In this document: piece by piece, positions 1 to 9,912 of the stretch
Numbering within the stretch: the first letter of the stretch is position 1
How the letters are laid out: each line of letters opens with the position of its first letter
DNA from: Malus domestica
Taxonomy: Eukaryota > Streptophyta > Magnoliopsida > Rosales > Rosaceae
Assembly (NCBI RefSeq): GCF_042453785.1
Contig: NC_091673.1
Location: 16,587,501 to 16,651,500 of the forward strand
Reading direction: 5' to 3'
Length of the DNA: 64,000 nucleotides
Notes under the pieces: model-generated
What the model saw: the letters and a program-made list of their open reading frames with translations, nothing else
What the model was told of the DNA's origin: nothing
Databases searched by the model: none
Program-made: the position numbers and the translations under genes

Positions 1-290
1 GTAAATCGTTTGCCCTTCCATTTCCATACTCTTTATGGTCACGATTAAATTACGTCAACATTTATATTAATTTTTTTACAAAAATAATAAAACAAAAAAT
101 AGTAGAAATATAAAATGTTGATGTAACTTAACCGTGATCACACAAAACAGAAAAAGATCGGTTAAATCACGTTAATATTTTATATTCATTTTTTTATAAA
201 AATAATAAAAATATAAAATGTTGACGTAACAGAAAAAGATGGAAAGAGTATGAAAATGGGAAAGAGTATGGAAATGGAAGGGCAGACAAT
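1..290. mobile_element. Short inverted-repeat element (MITE-like)
   Basis: Bases about 5-33 (core TTTGCCCTTCCATTTCCATA) recur inverted at about 262-290. Between them lies an AT-rich interior in which a block containing AATATTTTATATTCATTTTTTT is partly repeated. This is the shape of a small non-autonomous DNA transposon. The left flank is cut by the window edge, so the target duplication cannot be checked and the superfamily is not assigned. No coding sequence is seen. Confidence 0.5.
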
Positions 291-1269
291 CCACCTCCTT
301 GAATTTTTCTTTGCTTCTCCCGCTTTTGGCAGTCGTTTTCTTTCTACGTTGTCTTTCTTTGCTTCTCCCGCTCTTGCCAGTCCTTTTCTTTTGTTTTTGA
401 ATTGTTGCTGCTTTTCTTTTTAACCCGCTATTGTTTCTCTGTGGGTTTTTAATTTTTTGACTTTTTGTGCAGGTAAAGGAAGAACCCATAAGAGATATGT
501 TCACTGAGAGCAAGTCCAGCCTTGCTCTTTGCTCGGGGGACAGGCACCAGGAAAGGGCCCGAGGCCCGGTTGGTTCTTCTCCAGCCATGGAGAGCTTGAA
601 TGAGGGTGGAAGCCCGAGGGCCGGGGGGTGGGCAATCGACAGGCCTGTGGCCTGAGGCCCGTGACGTTAGGCCTGGGTCCGGGCCTTTTTTTTTTATTTT
701 TTTTGTGTCAGGCGCGTGCCCCTCACTCGCGAGTGGGGGCGCGTCGCCGACAGGAAATCAGGGCACGGGCTCGCGCGCCTCAGAAAAATCAATGACCGTT
801 GGGAAGCCACGTGGCTTCTCACGGTCCGTTCGATCCCAACAGCTCTTTAATACGAGCCGTCCGATTTGCAACGGTAATTAAAAAAAAAGATGATTTTATA
901 TCAACCGTTCAATCTGAGATCAACGGTTAATATTAATCTGCTTTATAAATTAAAAAAAAAAGAAAAAATAGTTTTGAAATTAAGAAAAGTTACCGTTGTG
1001 ACACGTGGCACAATCTGGAGTGTTGGAATTCAAAATTTTTAAAATCCAAAGGTAGAGATTAATTATTTGAATAAAAAATTTTAAAAAATGGAAAAAATCC
1101 GAAAAAATTGTAAAAAATCTGAAATTTTTTTGTAAAAAATTGTTTTTACTTTTCTATAAATACCACTTCTTCTCCATCTACCTTACACCACAAATTCATA
1201 TTTTCTCAACTACTTTCAATCAAATTCCTATCTTTCTCTCAAAGTTTCAATCCAATTTTTTTCCACAAA

Positions 1270-2297
1270 ATGACTACTGATGCAGGTACGAATTGGTCGC
1301 TTCTTGAAGATGTTGCGTTGTGCACTAGCTGAGTTGAAGTTACTCATAATTCCCTTACGGGAAATGAGATGCAGTTGCGAGAAATGTGGAGTTTAATTCA
1401 TACCAAATTTCTTGAGCAAATGAGTGGGAAAAGAACCAAAGAATCGATATCCAGTCGTTGGAAAATACTTAGCCATTCCTTTAGTATGTGGAGAGATGCC
1501 TTGACACAAGCTAGTAGTAATGTTCGAAGTGGGGCAAATTATGCGGATGAGGTAAGAATATATTATAATTATTTGTTTGTATTATTATTTTGTTACCTAA
1601 TTTGATTATAATTATTTGTTTGTATTATTATTTTGTTACCTAATTTGATTATAATGATTTGTTTGTATTATTTATTTGTTACCTAATTTCATTATTATTA
1701 TTATTTGTTTGCATTATTTATTTGTGACCTAATTTCATTATTATTATTTGTTTGTATTATTTATTTGTTGCCTAATAATTTCATTATTATTATTTATTTG
1801 TTACCTAATTTCATTATTATTATTATTTGTTTGCATTATTTATTTGTGACCGAATTTCATTATTATTATTTGTTTGCATTATTTATTTGTGACCTAATTT
1901 CATTATTATTATTTGTTTGTATTATTTATTTGTGACCTAATTTCAATATTATTATTTGTAGCAACTTCAAGCACAAGCATGGTATGTTGCCAAAATCAAA
2001 TCAAGAAACAAATCATTCACCCGGTGGGAATGTTGGAATATTGTTAAAGATTGTCCTAAATTTAAAGTTGTGTTTGTTGATCCAGAAGTATGCATGAACA
2101 ACATCCCTCTACACAGCACCTTTGTACACAGCACCCCTCCACACTCTACACCCGATCATGACTCCCATGTTGATGAAGAAGATGGAGAAGAAGTGTCTGA
2201 AATGCCCATTCATGAACAAGCGTCGGGGTCGACCCGTTATCCAATTAGGCCTCAAGGTAAGAAAGCTTCAAAAAGGAAAGGGAGTGCTTCCAATTAG
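1270..2297 (+). pseudogene. Harbinger ORF1-type Myb-like protein, inactivated
   Basis: Exon 1 (1270-1551) starts MTTDAGTNWSLLEDVALCTS and reads a SANT/Myb-like domain (motifs REMWSLIHTKF and SISSRWKILSHSFSMW). It splices at GATGAG/GTAAGA to exon 2 (from 1962, after TTGTAG), which reads a W-C-W-N-I-V-K-D-C-P-K-F block and an acidic, Lys-rich tail ending at the stop at 2295-2297. A TGA at 1330-1332, where related proteins have tryptophan, interrupts exon 1. ORF1 proteins of this family bind DNA and assist the transposase; many genomes mis-annotate them as GST-like or NAM-associated proteins. Lying inside 508-2944 with no transposase partner, it is a relic. The splice sites are intact, so transcription is possible but a full protein is not. 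Confidence 0.72.
1567..1960 (+). repeat. Intronic minisatellite, unit about 55-60 bp
   Basis: The intron of the ORF1 relic consists of repeated AT-rich units containing CCTAATTTCATTATTATTA, TTTGTTTG(C/T)ATTATTTATTTG and GTGACC/GTTACC, about seven copies with small length changes. It is non-coding and probably length-polymorphic. Confidence 0.75.
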
Positions 2298-2419
2298 GCC
2301 TCCTGGTAAAGAAGAAGCAGAAACTATGAATAATGAGATAGAGATGTTGAGAAAATTGGTGTGAGATTGTGAGGATGGATGGTGGATTATATGGACGATT
2401 CAGAAAGAATTGGATTGTA

Positions 2420-2725
2420 GATAAGGCCACGTGGCATGCTGTCATTAGTTAAAAATCTGATCGAAATCTATCCTCAAAAATTCTGAAAAGATAATGACAC
2501 GTGGCACGATCGTATTGGATAAAAATCTTATCAAAATCTATCTCCAATAATTATCTTTTCGGATAATGACACGTGGCGCAATTTTGAACGAGTTAAAATC
2601 TGATCGAAATCTATCGTCAAAGATTCTCAAAAGATAACGACACGTAACACGATGACATTGGATAAAAATCTTATCGAAATTCATCGCTAAATAATTGTTT
2701 TTTTATAAAATGACACGTGGCATAA
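2420..2725 (+). repeat. Direct repeats each carrying a G-box (ACACGTGGC)
   Basis: Five units of about 70 bp each contain (G)ACACGTGGC followed by a block resembling ATCTTATCGAAATCTATC. Copies start near 2427, 2497, 2568, 2639 (degraded to ACACGTAAC) and 2709. Similar G-boxes occur near the other end of the element at about 808 and 1003. ACACGTGGC is the core of plant G-box/ABRE sites bound by bZIP and bHLH factors (established). Whether the repeats serve the transposase or host factors cannot be told from sequence. Confidence 0.6.
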
Positions 2726-2947
2726 CGAGAACGATTTAAAAAATCTTATCCGAAATTACAAATAATTTTATTTTGTATTATTTAAACAAACAAAAAAAAC
2801 TAATATTTTATTGCCTATTGCCAGGGGGAGGGCTCCAAGGGTGGAGATGCAAATGACAATTATTGTTCATTAAAAGCAGTTACTGTTTAAAAGGTGGATC
2901 CAATAGTGGATTCAATAGGGGAGGCTGCATGGCTGGAGTTGCTCTGA

Positions 2948-4470
2948 AGGACATGACATTTGCGCCTTTCATTGGATTAGAGAGGTTTGTGAAGAAAAAT
3001 CATTACCATCTTCCTTTTTTCGAATTGAAAAATAAATAAAGTAGGGTTTAATTTTACTGTTGTTTGATTTAGTCCTCAGCACCATTCATGTTATTTTTAC
3101 TCATTCACTACCCGATAAATAAAACCCATATTTTAATTTTTTTTTAATTTTATGGATTTTGGTGTGATTTTGGTTTTTGATGTTTTCTCGGTGATTGACT
3201 TCTTTGGCGTTTAAATTTTATGTTTCCTCAGCGATTGAATTCTGGGTTTTTAGCCGTCCCCAATTTTAGTCGACCCGGGCAGCAAAGGGAGTTTGCCCCT
3301 GTTTGCTTTCGTTTTCTCACTAGATATCTCTGCCAGCATGATCCGCCGAACTCGCTGATCGCGTCTGCTTTCGCGGACTAGGTATGACTTCTTTCACTTT
3401 CCGTTTGTTTCCTGGGAAAATTTGGGGCTAGAAAGTGTTTAGAATTTTAATCTTTAAACTTTAAACTGTCCTGTGCACAGAGAAATTGAATTTTAATCTC
3501 AGTTTCTGTATTCCTCTATAATTGAAGGTCACTCCCTAGAAGGCTGATTAACACCAGCAACCACAACACCAACAATGACTACTGCAGCTTAGGTACAATT
3601 AAACAACCATAATTCCCAAGTTTTGATTATTTTTTTTACTAATTCACTATCTTTTAAATATAATCATACCATCCGTGTTGATATGAACAGTCCATGATGT
3701 GTTTATTGTGTTGAAAGATGCCAAAAAAAATGGAAAATTTGGGGTGAGTTTGTTGTGTTTTGGTTTTAATCGTTTTGGGAATGTGGAGGTGTTGCATCAA
3801 AATTGAAATTGAATAGTACTTTATTGGTATAAATTACATTACCCAATAAATTTTCTGTTGTTTTTTACAATGCCTTTTTTTTTCGTTGTTGCTTAGCTTA
3901 GATAAAGATTGAGGCTTTGAATTGAGAGTGAGCTTAATTATTGTTCAATGTTTATTCTGTTTGGTGCATTTACAGCCTTTGTGGCTAACGGAACTTCATC
4001 GCTTCTGAAGTTGCAGGTGAGGATTGCAAGGTTTTTTCGTTTCTCTGGTATTGATTCATCGAGTTTGCATGTGGCTTAAAATGGTGTTTCAGTTGCGAGG
4101 AACAACACATTTACAAAGTATATTCAAGAATGTATGGTCGGTTGTTTCTGATGTTAAGATTTTGTTATCAATTTAAAAACTGTGGTTTGTATTTTTAGTA
4201 TTATTTTGGCTTTTTGGTGCAATGGGTTTTTTTTGTACCTAATTGCAGACCTTTCGTTTGCTCATGCTTTAGTAGTTGACTGAGTATCCATGTTTATACA
4301 TACGTTGATCTTTTTTTTTTGCAACGTGTTCATTTGGCTAAAATTCTGTGATCATTTTTCTTCCCTGAAAATTTTCCAATCAGTTTAATTCTATTTGAAT
4401 ATCTATTATTTCTTTGTTCAACATAGATACCTTTTGGTTTGTTGGTGAGACATTTCGAGTGCTTATCAGT
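2948..4470. other. Intergenic, no supported gene
   Basis: AT-rich DNA with scattered GT/AG-like junctions (for example near 3380, 3590 and 4016) but no open reading frame with recognisable family similarity. It could hold non-coding exons of a decayed gene that includes the GEN1-like fragment just downstream. This is not demonstrable here. Confidence 0.4.
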
Positions 4471-4479
4471 TATTTACTA

Positions 4480-4620
4480 AAGGTGGTTTTATTGGAACTA
4501 CTTGAACTTCTTGGGATGCCTGTCTTAAAAGCAAATGGAGAGGGTGTAGCACTGTGTATGCAGTTAAATGATGATGTTGTATCTCATATGCACGAAATGA
4601 TTTCATCAATTGTGTTGTAT
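4480..4620 (+). pseudogene. Fragment resembling GEN1-like flap endonuclease / Holliday junction resolvase
   Basis: One frame reads LLELLELLGMPVLKANGEG followed by ALCMQLN. This closely resembles the start of the XPG-I region of plant GEN1/SEND1 proteins, where the family motif is LGxPVLKAxGEAEALCAQLN. The catalytic acidic residues that should follow (the DSDAFLFGA region) are absent: the frame runs into unrelated sequence and a stop by 4650. Only about 35 residues are supported. GEN1 proteins cleave branched DNA in repair; this piece cannot. No neighbouring exon of the same gene was identified with confidence. Confidence 0.45.
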
Positions 4621-4946
4621 CTACTATATATATGCAAAACATATTGCTAGCTAATCTTATTGTTATTAACTCTTCCCTCTTACCTTTCGATTTCTGTTAT
4701 GATGTGCAGGCTATTGAATTTGGGAGAAAGCTTGCATGCAAACTCTTTGTTTGCATATTGTTCTTGAGTGAGTCCCTTAACTTTGCCTTGAAGTGTCTTT
4801 ATATTCTCATTCACTTTGTTTTATTGCTAGGAAATTCTGAGTGGAAAGAAGTTCAAAGAAAAATACTCAAGCTAAATTACATTTGATCTACAAATGGTTG
4901 GACTGACATATTTCTTAAACAATGAAGGCGTGAAATATAAGTCGAC

Positions 4947-5580
4947 AACAACAACAACAACAACAACAAAGCCTTTTCCCACTAAGTGGGGTCGGCTATA
5001 TGAATCCTAGAACGCCATTGCGCTTGTGTCATGTCCTCCGTTAGATCCAAGTACTCTAAGTCTTTTCTTAGAGTCTCTTCCAAAGTTTTCCTAGGTCTTC
5101 CTCTACCCCTTCGGCCCTGAACCTCTGTCCCATAGTCACATCTTCGAACCGGAGCATCAGTAGGCCTTCTTTGCACATGTCCAAATCACCGGAACCGATT
5201 TTCTCTCATCTTTCCTTCAATTTTGGCTACTCCTACTTTACCTCGGATATCCTCATTCCCAATCTTATCCTTTCTCGTGTGCCCACACATCCAACGAAGC
5301 ATCCTCATCTCCGCCACACCCATTTTGTGTACGTGTTGATGCTTCACCGCCCAACATTCTGTGCCATACAACATCGCTGGCCTTATTGCCGTCCTATAAA
5401 ATTTTCCCTTGAGCTTCAGTGGCCTACGACGGTCACACAACAAGCCGGATGCACTCTTACACTTCATCCATCCAGCTTGTATTCTATAGTTGAGATATCC
5501 ATCTAATTCTCCGTTCTCTTGCACGATAGATCCTAGGTAGCGAAAACGGTCGCTTTTTGTGATCGCTAGATTGCTCCGGT
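4947..5580 (-). mobile_element. 5'-truncated LINE (L1-type) 3' end
   Basis: On the minus strand, two blocks (5186-5578 and 4982-5176) read the C-terminal part of a non-LTR reverse transcriptase ORF. Motifs include FRYLGSIVQENGELDGYLNY, a Cys-containing DRRRPLKLKGKFYRTAIRPA stretch and GRRGRGRPRKTLEETL. A TGA codon at the junction of the blocks (TGG expected, just before FGHVQRRP) breaks the frame. The element ends in a (GTT)n-type tail, visible on the plus strand as repeated CAA at about 4947-4970. The catalytic polymerase core is missing, so this is a dead 3' fragment, which is typical of LINE insertion. Confidence 0.8.
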
Positions 5581-5584
5581 CATT

Positions 5585-7625
5585 AGTGTGGATAAGTATA
5601 TAAATGGATAGAGACAGGAAAGCAAACACAAGATGTACGTGGTTCACCCAGATTGGCTACGTCCACGGAATAGAGAAGTTCTCATTAATTGTGAAGGGTT
5701 TACACAAGTACATAGGTTCAAGCTCTCCTTTAGTGAGTACAAGTGAATGATTTAGTACAAATGACATTAGGAAATATTGTGGGAGAATGATGTCGTAATC
5801 ACGAAACTTCTAAGTATCGGAGTGCGGTATCGTCTTGACTTGCCTTATCTGTCTCATAGGTAGATGTGGCATCTTCTTTGGAAGTATTCTTCCTCCATCT
5901 AGGGGTGGTATCTTTAATTGGTGGAGATGCACAAGGTAATGTATCAATTTCACTTGAAGCTTACTTGTAGTTTCAGGCTTGGTCAAGCGCGATACAAACC
6001 ATGTAGTAGGAGTCCCCCAAGTCGCCGAGCTAGAGGATCTGCTGAAAGAGGTGACAGACAAGGTAAGCAATCAGAGCTCCGGCTGATTGTTCACATTCTC
6101 CCTATCTTGCAGGCAGCATGAAGGATAAAGAGAAGAACATGAGAAGAGATGATATGGGATACTTTTGCTTTTGAAGAAGTAACTTTCCACAGGCTTATTC
6201 TTGAACTGAGCTGGAGGGTTTTCTGGTTTCCTCCAGAGTATAAGGCCGACTGAAGAATTTGAGGGTCAAAACACGTCCATCAAATCTAGAGTACGTTCGA
6301 CCCTGCTGATATGGGATACTTTTGCTTTGACAGAGTAATGGATGTATCGGCACGTGTGCTGTTTCGCTTGTCTCCACATGCTTCCTTGTATCCTTCTCCC
6401 TTGCCCTATCTGTTCCTCAGGCAGATGCGGTATCTTCCCTGGAAGCATAAGATGTTGAAGATGAGTACTCGAGAGCAATGGCAGGTAAGTAATCAGGTAA
6501 GGGGTTCCAGGCAGTCAGTTCCTGGCTGGAAGCTTGATTCCAAGTGCTGACTGATTGCTCTCTTTCTCCTTGTCTTGCAGATAAGAACAAGGCTAAAGGA
6601 AAAGACAGGGAAAAAGCATGATATGTGATACTCTTGCTTTTAACCCTGATGATATGAGATATTCTTGCTCTAGTATAGCTTGTTTGCAGAGATATTATCG
6701 GGGGGAAAGAAAGCTGAATATTTCGAAAGGCTTCGTTGGGAGTGCCCTCTCAGATATGAGGAAGGGTTGAGCATTTTTGCAGGTCTGCCTGTCCGTTGGG
6801 GATGGAGGTCGACATATATAGGAATCTCCTTAACAACAAGTAGTAATGCTATTCCTTTACCCTACTTGGTCATAGCACGGTAGTGGGAGCTGCCAGCTTC
6901 ACATGTTTTAACTCTGTCAGAGCACTTTGAAAAAGTGGTCTGTGGTATCTGGAAATGCGATGTTGCGTGTGAAGATTACAGACAGCTTTATCCAAGGAGA
7001 TCCGGCTCTTGAAGTTGGGAAAGTGTTGCCTCTTCGGTTTTCGAACAAGCAATCCTATCGGGGATCTGGCTCTCGAGATTCGGAGAACGATGCCTCTTCG
7101 ATTTTTGAGAAAGCAATCATGCTGGGGGTCTGGCTCTCGAGATTCGGAGAGCGGTGTCTCTTCGATTTTTGAGAAAGTAATCATGTTGGGAGTCTGGCTC
7201 TCGAGATTCGGAGGGCGGTGCCTCTTCGATTTTGGAGCAAGCAAACTTGTTGGGAGTGTTTTCTCGAATGTGAGTAAAGGTTGGGCATGTTTGCTAGTCT
7301 ACCTTGCCACGAAGCACAGAGGTTGACACATAGGGACTTTCCAATTATCCAGCAATGGTACTGTTCCTTTACCCTCTCTTCGATTTTTGAGAAAGTAGTC
7401 ATGTTGGGAGTCTGGCTCTCGAGATTCGGAGGACGGTGCCTCTTCGATTTTGGAGCAAGCAATCTTGTTGGGAGTGTTTTCTCGAATGTGAGTAAAGGTT
7501 GGGCATATTTTATGCCATTGTTGTCATATTTTCTTCCTTTGCGTCACATATATTATGCCATTGTTGTCATATTTTCTTCCTTTGTTTTGAACAATGCTTT
7601 TATGTTACACCAAGAAAAATCTATT
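5585..7625 (+). mobile_element. LARD-like non-coding retroelement relic
   Basis: The stretch has no long gene but is clearly related to 33,380-35,010 in this window. Shared landmarks in the same order are: ..CAC..GCTTATTCTTGAA (6189 and 33,389), CACGTGT..TTGCGCTTGTCTCCA-type sequence (6350 and 33,620), GAGGTCGACATATATA (6806 and 34,021) and a TTGAAATTCGGAGAG-like sequence (7010 and 34,228). Such internally repetitive, gene-poor LTR-derived sequences are called LARDs. LTRs could not be defined. The first part (about 5590-5800, with ACAAGATGTACGTGGTTCACCC) may be LTR or leader sequence. Short open frames here are not supported as genes. Confidence 0.5.
7015..7512 (+). repeat. Tandem repeats of about 66 bp with a nested ~218-bp duplication
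   Basis: Units contain CTCTTCGATTTTTGAGAAAG, then a (C/T)TGGCTCTCGAGATTCGGAG motif, recurring near 7025, 7092, 7158, 7222, 7378 and 7447. In addition a longer block (about 7158-7290) is repeated almost unchanged at about 7376-7511, so a higher-order duplication lies on top of the short repeat. It lies inside the LARD-like relic and is non-coding. Confidence 0.75.
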
Positions 7626-7974
7626 TGAGGATGGGAACCACCTATATCGGTTCTTGGATGATGATCCAATTGTATCTCGGTTTCAGAATAGGAAGGGATA
7701 ACCGAGTTGAGTTCATGGATTAGAGTAGGTTGGGTTAATTATGCTTTAGCATATGCTTTCTTTGACTTAATGTCAATTAATTGACGTTTATCATAGTTTG
7801 CATGTGCAGATGCTTTTTATTTTTTCAATTGATGCTTTAGCAGTTTCTATTATCTACTTTTTGGGGTATAAATCGTATCTATAATTTCAAAATACATGTT
7901 CTTCATGACAATCTATGGTATTTATGAAATAATTCATGTTAGAGTAATTTTTTTTTCCTTTCCCTTCAATGCAG

Positions 7975-8609
7975 TCCCGGCAGAAAGCACGTGCAGACTT
8001 GCAGCAGATGCACTATGCATGTAAGTAAGACATTTTACTATCTGTCTTTCTTGGTTAGTGATTCTGGTATAGCTGATTGATGTGAATGTCAATGGTGTGG
8101 TTTTTGTTCCTGGCTTTATGCTTAGTGCAGTGTATTTTCTATATATACAATTTTCTCCTTCCGTTTCTACTGTTTTTTGTTTTTTTTTTTTTTTTGAGTC
8201 ATGTATACTATTGATGTTGTTTTTGTAGCTTGAGAAGCTGAGCGATATGCAGTCCCAACTTGAGTCACAGCTGAAGTTCATACAGAGGTCTGGCTACAGG
8301 TGCAGCACAAATTACCTCACTTTTCTACCAAGAGTATTGCCTATTTTGTTTGTTGTTTTATTTTTTTAATAATTAAATTTTCTCTATTTTCAGATAGTTG
8401 ATTGTAGGCGAGTACTAAAATTGACATATGCCGATGGATGTTATTTGCTGGAGCATGAACATGCCAAGTTGTTTTGAGTACTTGCAAGGTATGTCATTTT
8501 CTCAATCTCAAATAGACAATGCGCAGAAAATGAGCTACAAGTTTACCTGAATGATAAGGACATCAAAAGATTTCATTGAGTTTCGCACAAAACTTGCTGG
8601 ATTGACCAG
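7975..8609 (+). pseudogene. ARIADNE-type RBR E3 ubiquitin ligase fragment, frameshifted
   Basis: Successive exon-like pieces match the C-terminal Ariadne domain of plant ARI proteins in order: SRQKARADLQQMHYA (7975-8020), LEKLSDMQSQLESQLKFI (8229-8288), IVDCRRVLKLTYADGCYLLE then HEHAKL and EYLQG (8394-8488), CAENELQVYLND (from about 8519) and, after a frameshift near 8570, FIEFRTKLAGLT. GT/AG junctions sit where exons should join. The RING1-IBR-RING2 part is missing, HEHAK is followed by a small deletion and the frame is broken. ARI proteins transfer ubiquitin; this copy lacks the catalytic part and is a decayed, 5'-truncated pseudogene. Confidence 0.75.
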
Positions 8610-8639
8610 GTTATGTTCCACTACAGATATTACACTACT

Positions 8640-9660
8640 TTTCTGATTGGATAAGTTGATTCGGGTTACAATGATATAGCTTTTCAGTTTATTCATACTA
8701 AGATATTAGTTTTTTTAAGTGGGAATGCCATGATTGAAATTTTATAGAAATGATGAATGGGCCAATCTGAAATACCAAATTTCAGCTGATGAACTCACTC
8801 TTATATGACTATTACTGCATATACTCATCTTTTATTTTGTTGGGTTTTATTTTTATTTCATTTTTTTTTTGGTTTCGCAAAGAACTGAATTTTATCTTAT
8901 CTATAGCTCTATACGCATGTAGTTTTTCTCTTTTTGGGTTTCGAGTATTTGGTTGGTTTTATTTAACAATCTTTTGGAATATAGAGAAACTTTGCACCAA
9001 TGTCTTATTCCTGAATCTCCTGATGATTTGGCATTGAGATGTTAAGCAAAGGTGTCCCATGGGAACCACAGATTGCTTGAAACTATCTCAAAGAAGTGGA
9101 GAGATTTGTCTCCAGACTATGCCAACTATGAAGCTTTAGAAAAATGGTGCGGAAATTGGCTGTTTGTCATTGATGAGGTATAATCCAATAGCTAATAGCT
9201 AATAAGTATGCTCTTATATTTAACACTGTAAATATGTCTAAAACTCATGTTGTTATTACTACTTTCATTTTGGCAGAAGGAAAGGTTTTTCGTTTTTCAA
9301 TTCTTGCTATATCATCTTGGGTTGTGCAAACTATTCATTATAGGGGATCCCTTCATGTATATAGTTGTTTCTTGCTAAGATTTCTGCAAAATATTTTTGT
9401 TATGTCGAAGTTGAAATCTTTTTTAGGGTTGTAAATAGATTTCACATGTATGTAAATAGTATATATACACATTATAACTTTCTACTTATTTTATATGATT
9501 TTAAAACCCGCAGCACCGAACGGGCACTTTTGCTGGTTATATATACTAAAACCCAGTTGGGTTCCGGCCCTGTTCATTAATAGTGTCAGGATGGAAATGC
9601 CCCTTGCTTGGTTTGTGTTTTGGCGTTGTTCTCCCTCTTTTCTACATTGAAATGTCGGCT
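8640..9660. other. Intergenic, unassigned exon-like stretch near 9,090-9,178
   Basis: Mostly AT-rich DNA without a supported gene. At 9094-9177 a short frame reads KWRDLSPDYANYEALEKWCG and on to VIDE, followed by GGTATAAT as a possible splice donor. I do not recognise the family. It may be another piece of decayed gene. Confidence 0.3.
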
Positions 9661-9667
9661 TTGCCCA

Positions 9668-9912
9668 TGATTGGTGGGTGTTTTTTGACAGGCCGAATTG
9701 CCCTTTGGGGTTTTAATGGGTTTTGATTGTTTTTGAGGGTTGGTGCAGGGAGAAGGTGGGGATTGCATCTGCCACGTGTTGATCATCGTCCATGATTGGT
9801 GGGTGTTTTTTGACTGCCCGAATTGCCGTTCGGGGTTTTTAATGGGTTCTCATTGTTTTCGGGGGATTGGTGCAAGAAGGTGGGGATTGCATCTGCCACG
9901 TGTTGATCATCC
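9668..9912 (+). repeat. Tandem duplication of about 122 bp
   Basis: Copy 1 (about 9668-9788) and copy 2 (about 9793-9911) both run from TGATTGGTGGGTGTTTTTTG to GATTGCATCTGCCACGTGTTGATCATC with a few substitutions and small indels. Each copy carries one CACGTG hexamer. No coding role is evident. Confidence 0.8.

Larger units (their letters stand above)
508..2944 (+). mobile_element. PIF/Harbinger-like element carrying a broken ORF1
   Basis: The ends are inverted repeats: GAGCAAGTCCAGCC at the left and, read on the other strand, GAGCAACTCCAGCC at the right. They are flanked by a 3-bp direct repeat TGA (505-507 and 2945-2947), as expected for PIF/Harbinger elements. The interior holds a two-exon Myb/SANT-like ORF1 relic, a minisatellite in its intron and a subterminal array of G-box-containing repeats. 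No DDE transposase gene is visible, so the element is non-autonomous. Boundaries are well supported by the duplication; the superfamily follows from the 3-bp duplication together with the ORF1 type. Confidence 0.72.

Noticed and set aside
172..588. 138-residue minus-strand ORF rich in Lys and Arg
   Set aside because: Spans a MITE end and the border of the Harbinger-like element. Composition follows TTTCTT-rich DNA and no family is seen.
7015..7512. CRISPR-like regularly spaced repeats
   Set aside because: Units are directly adjacent and degenerate without unique spacers, and the genome is eukaryotic. This is a transposon tandem array.
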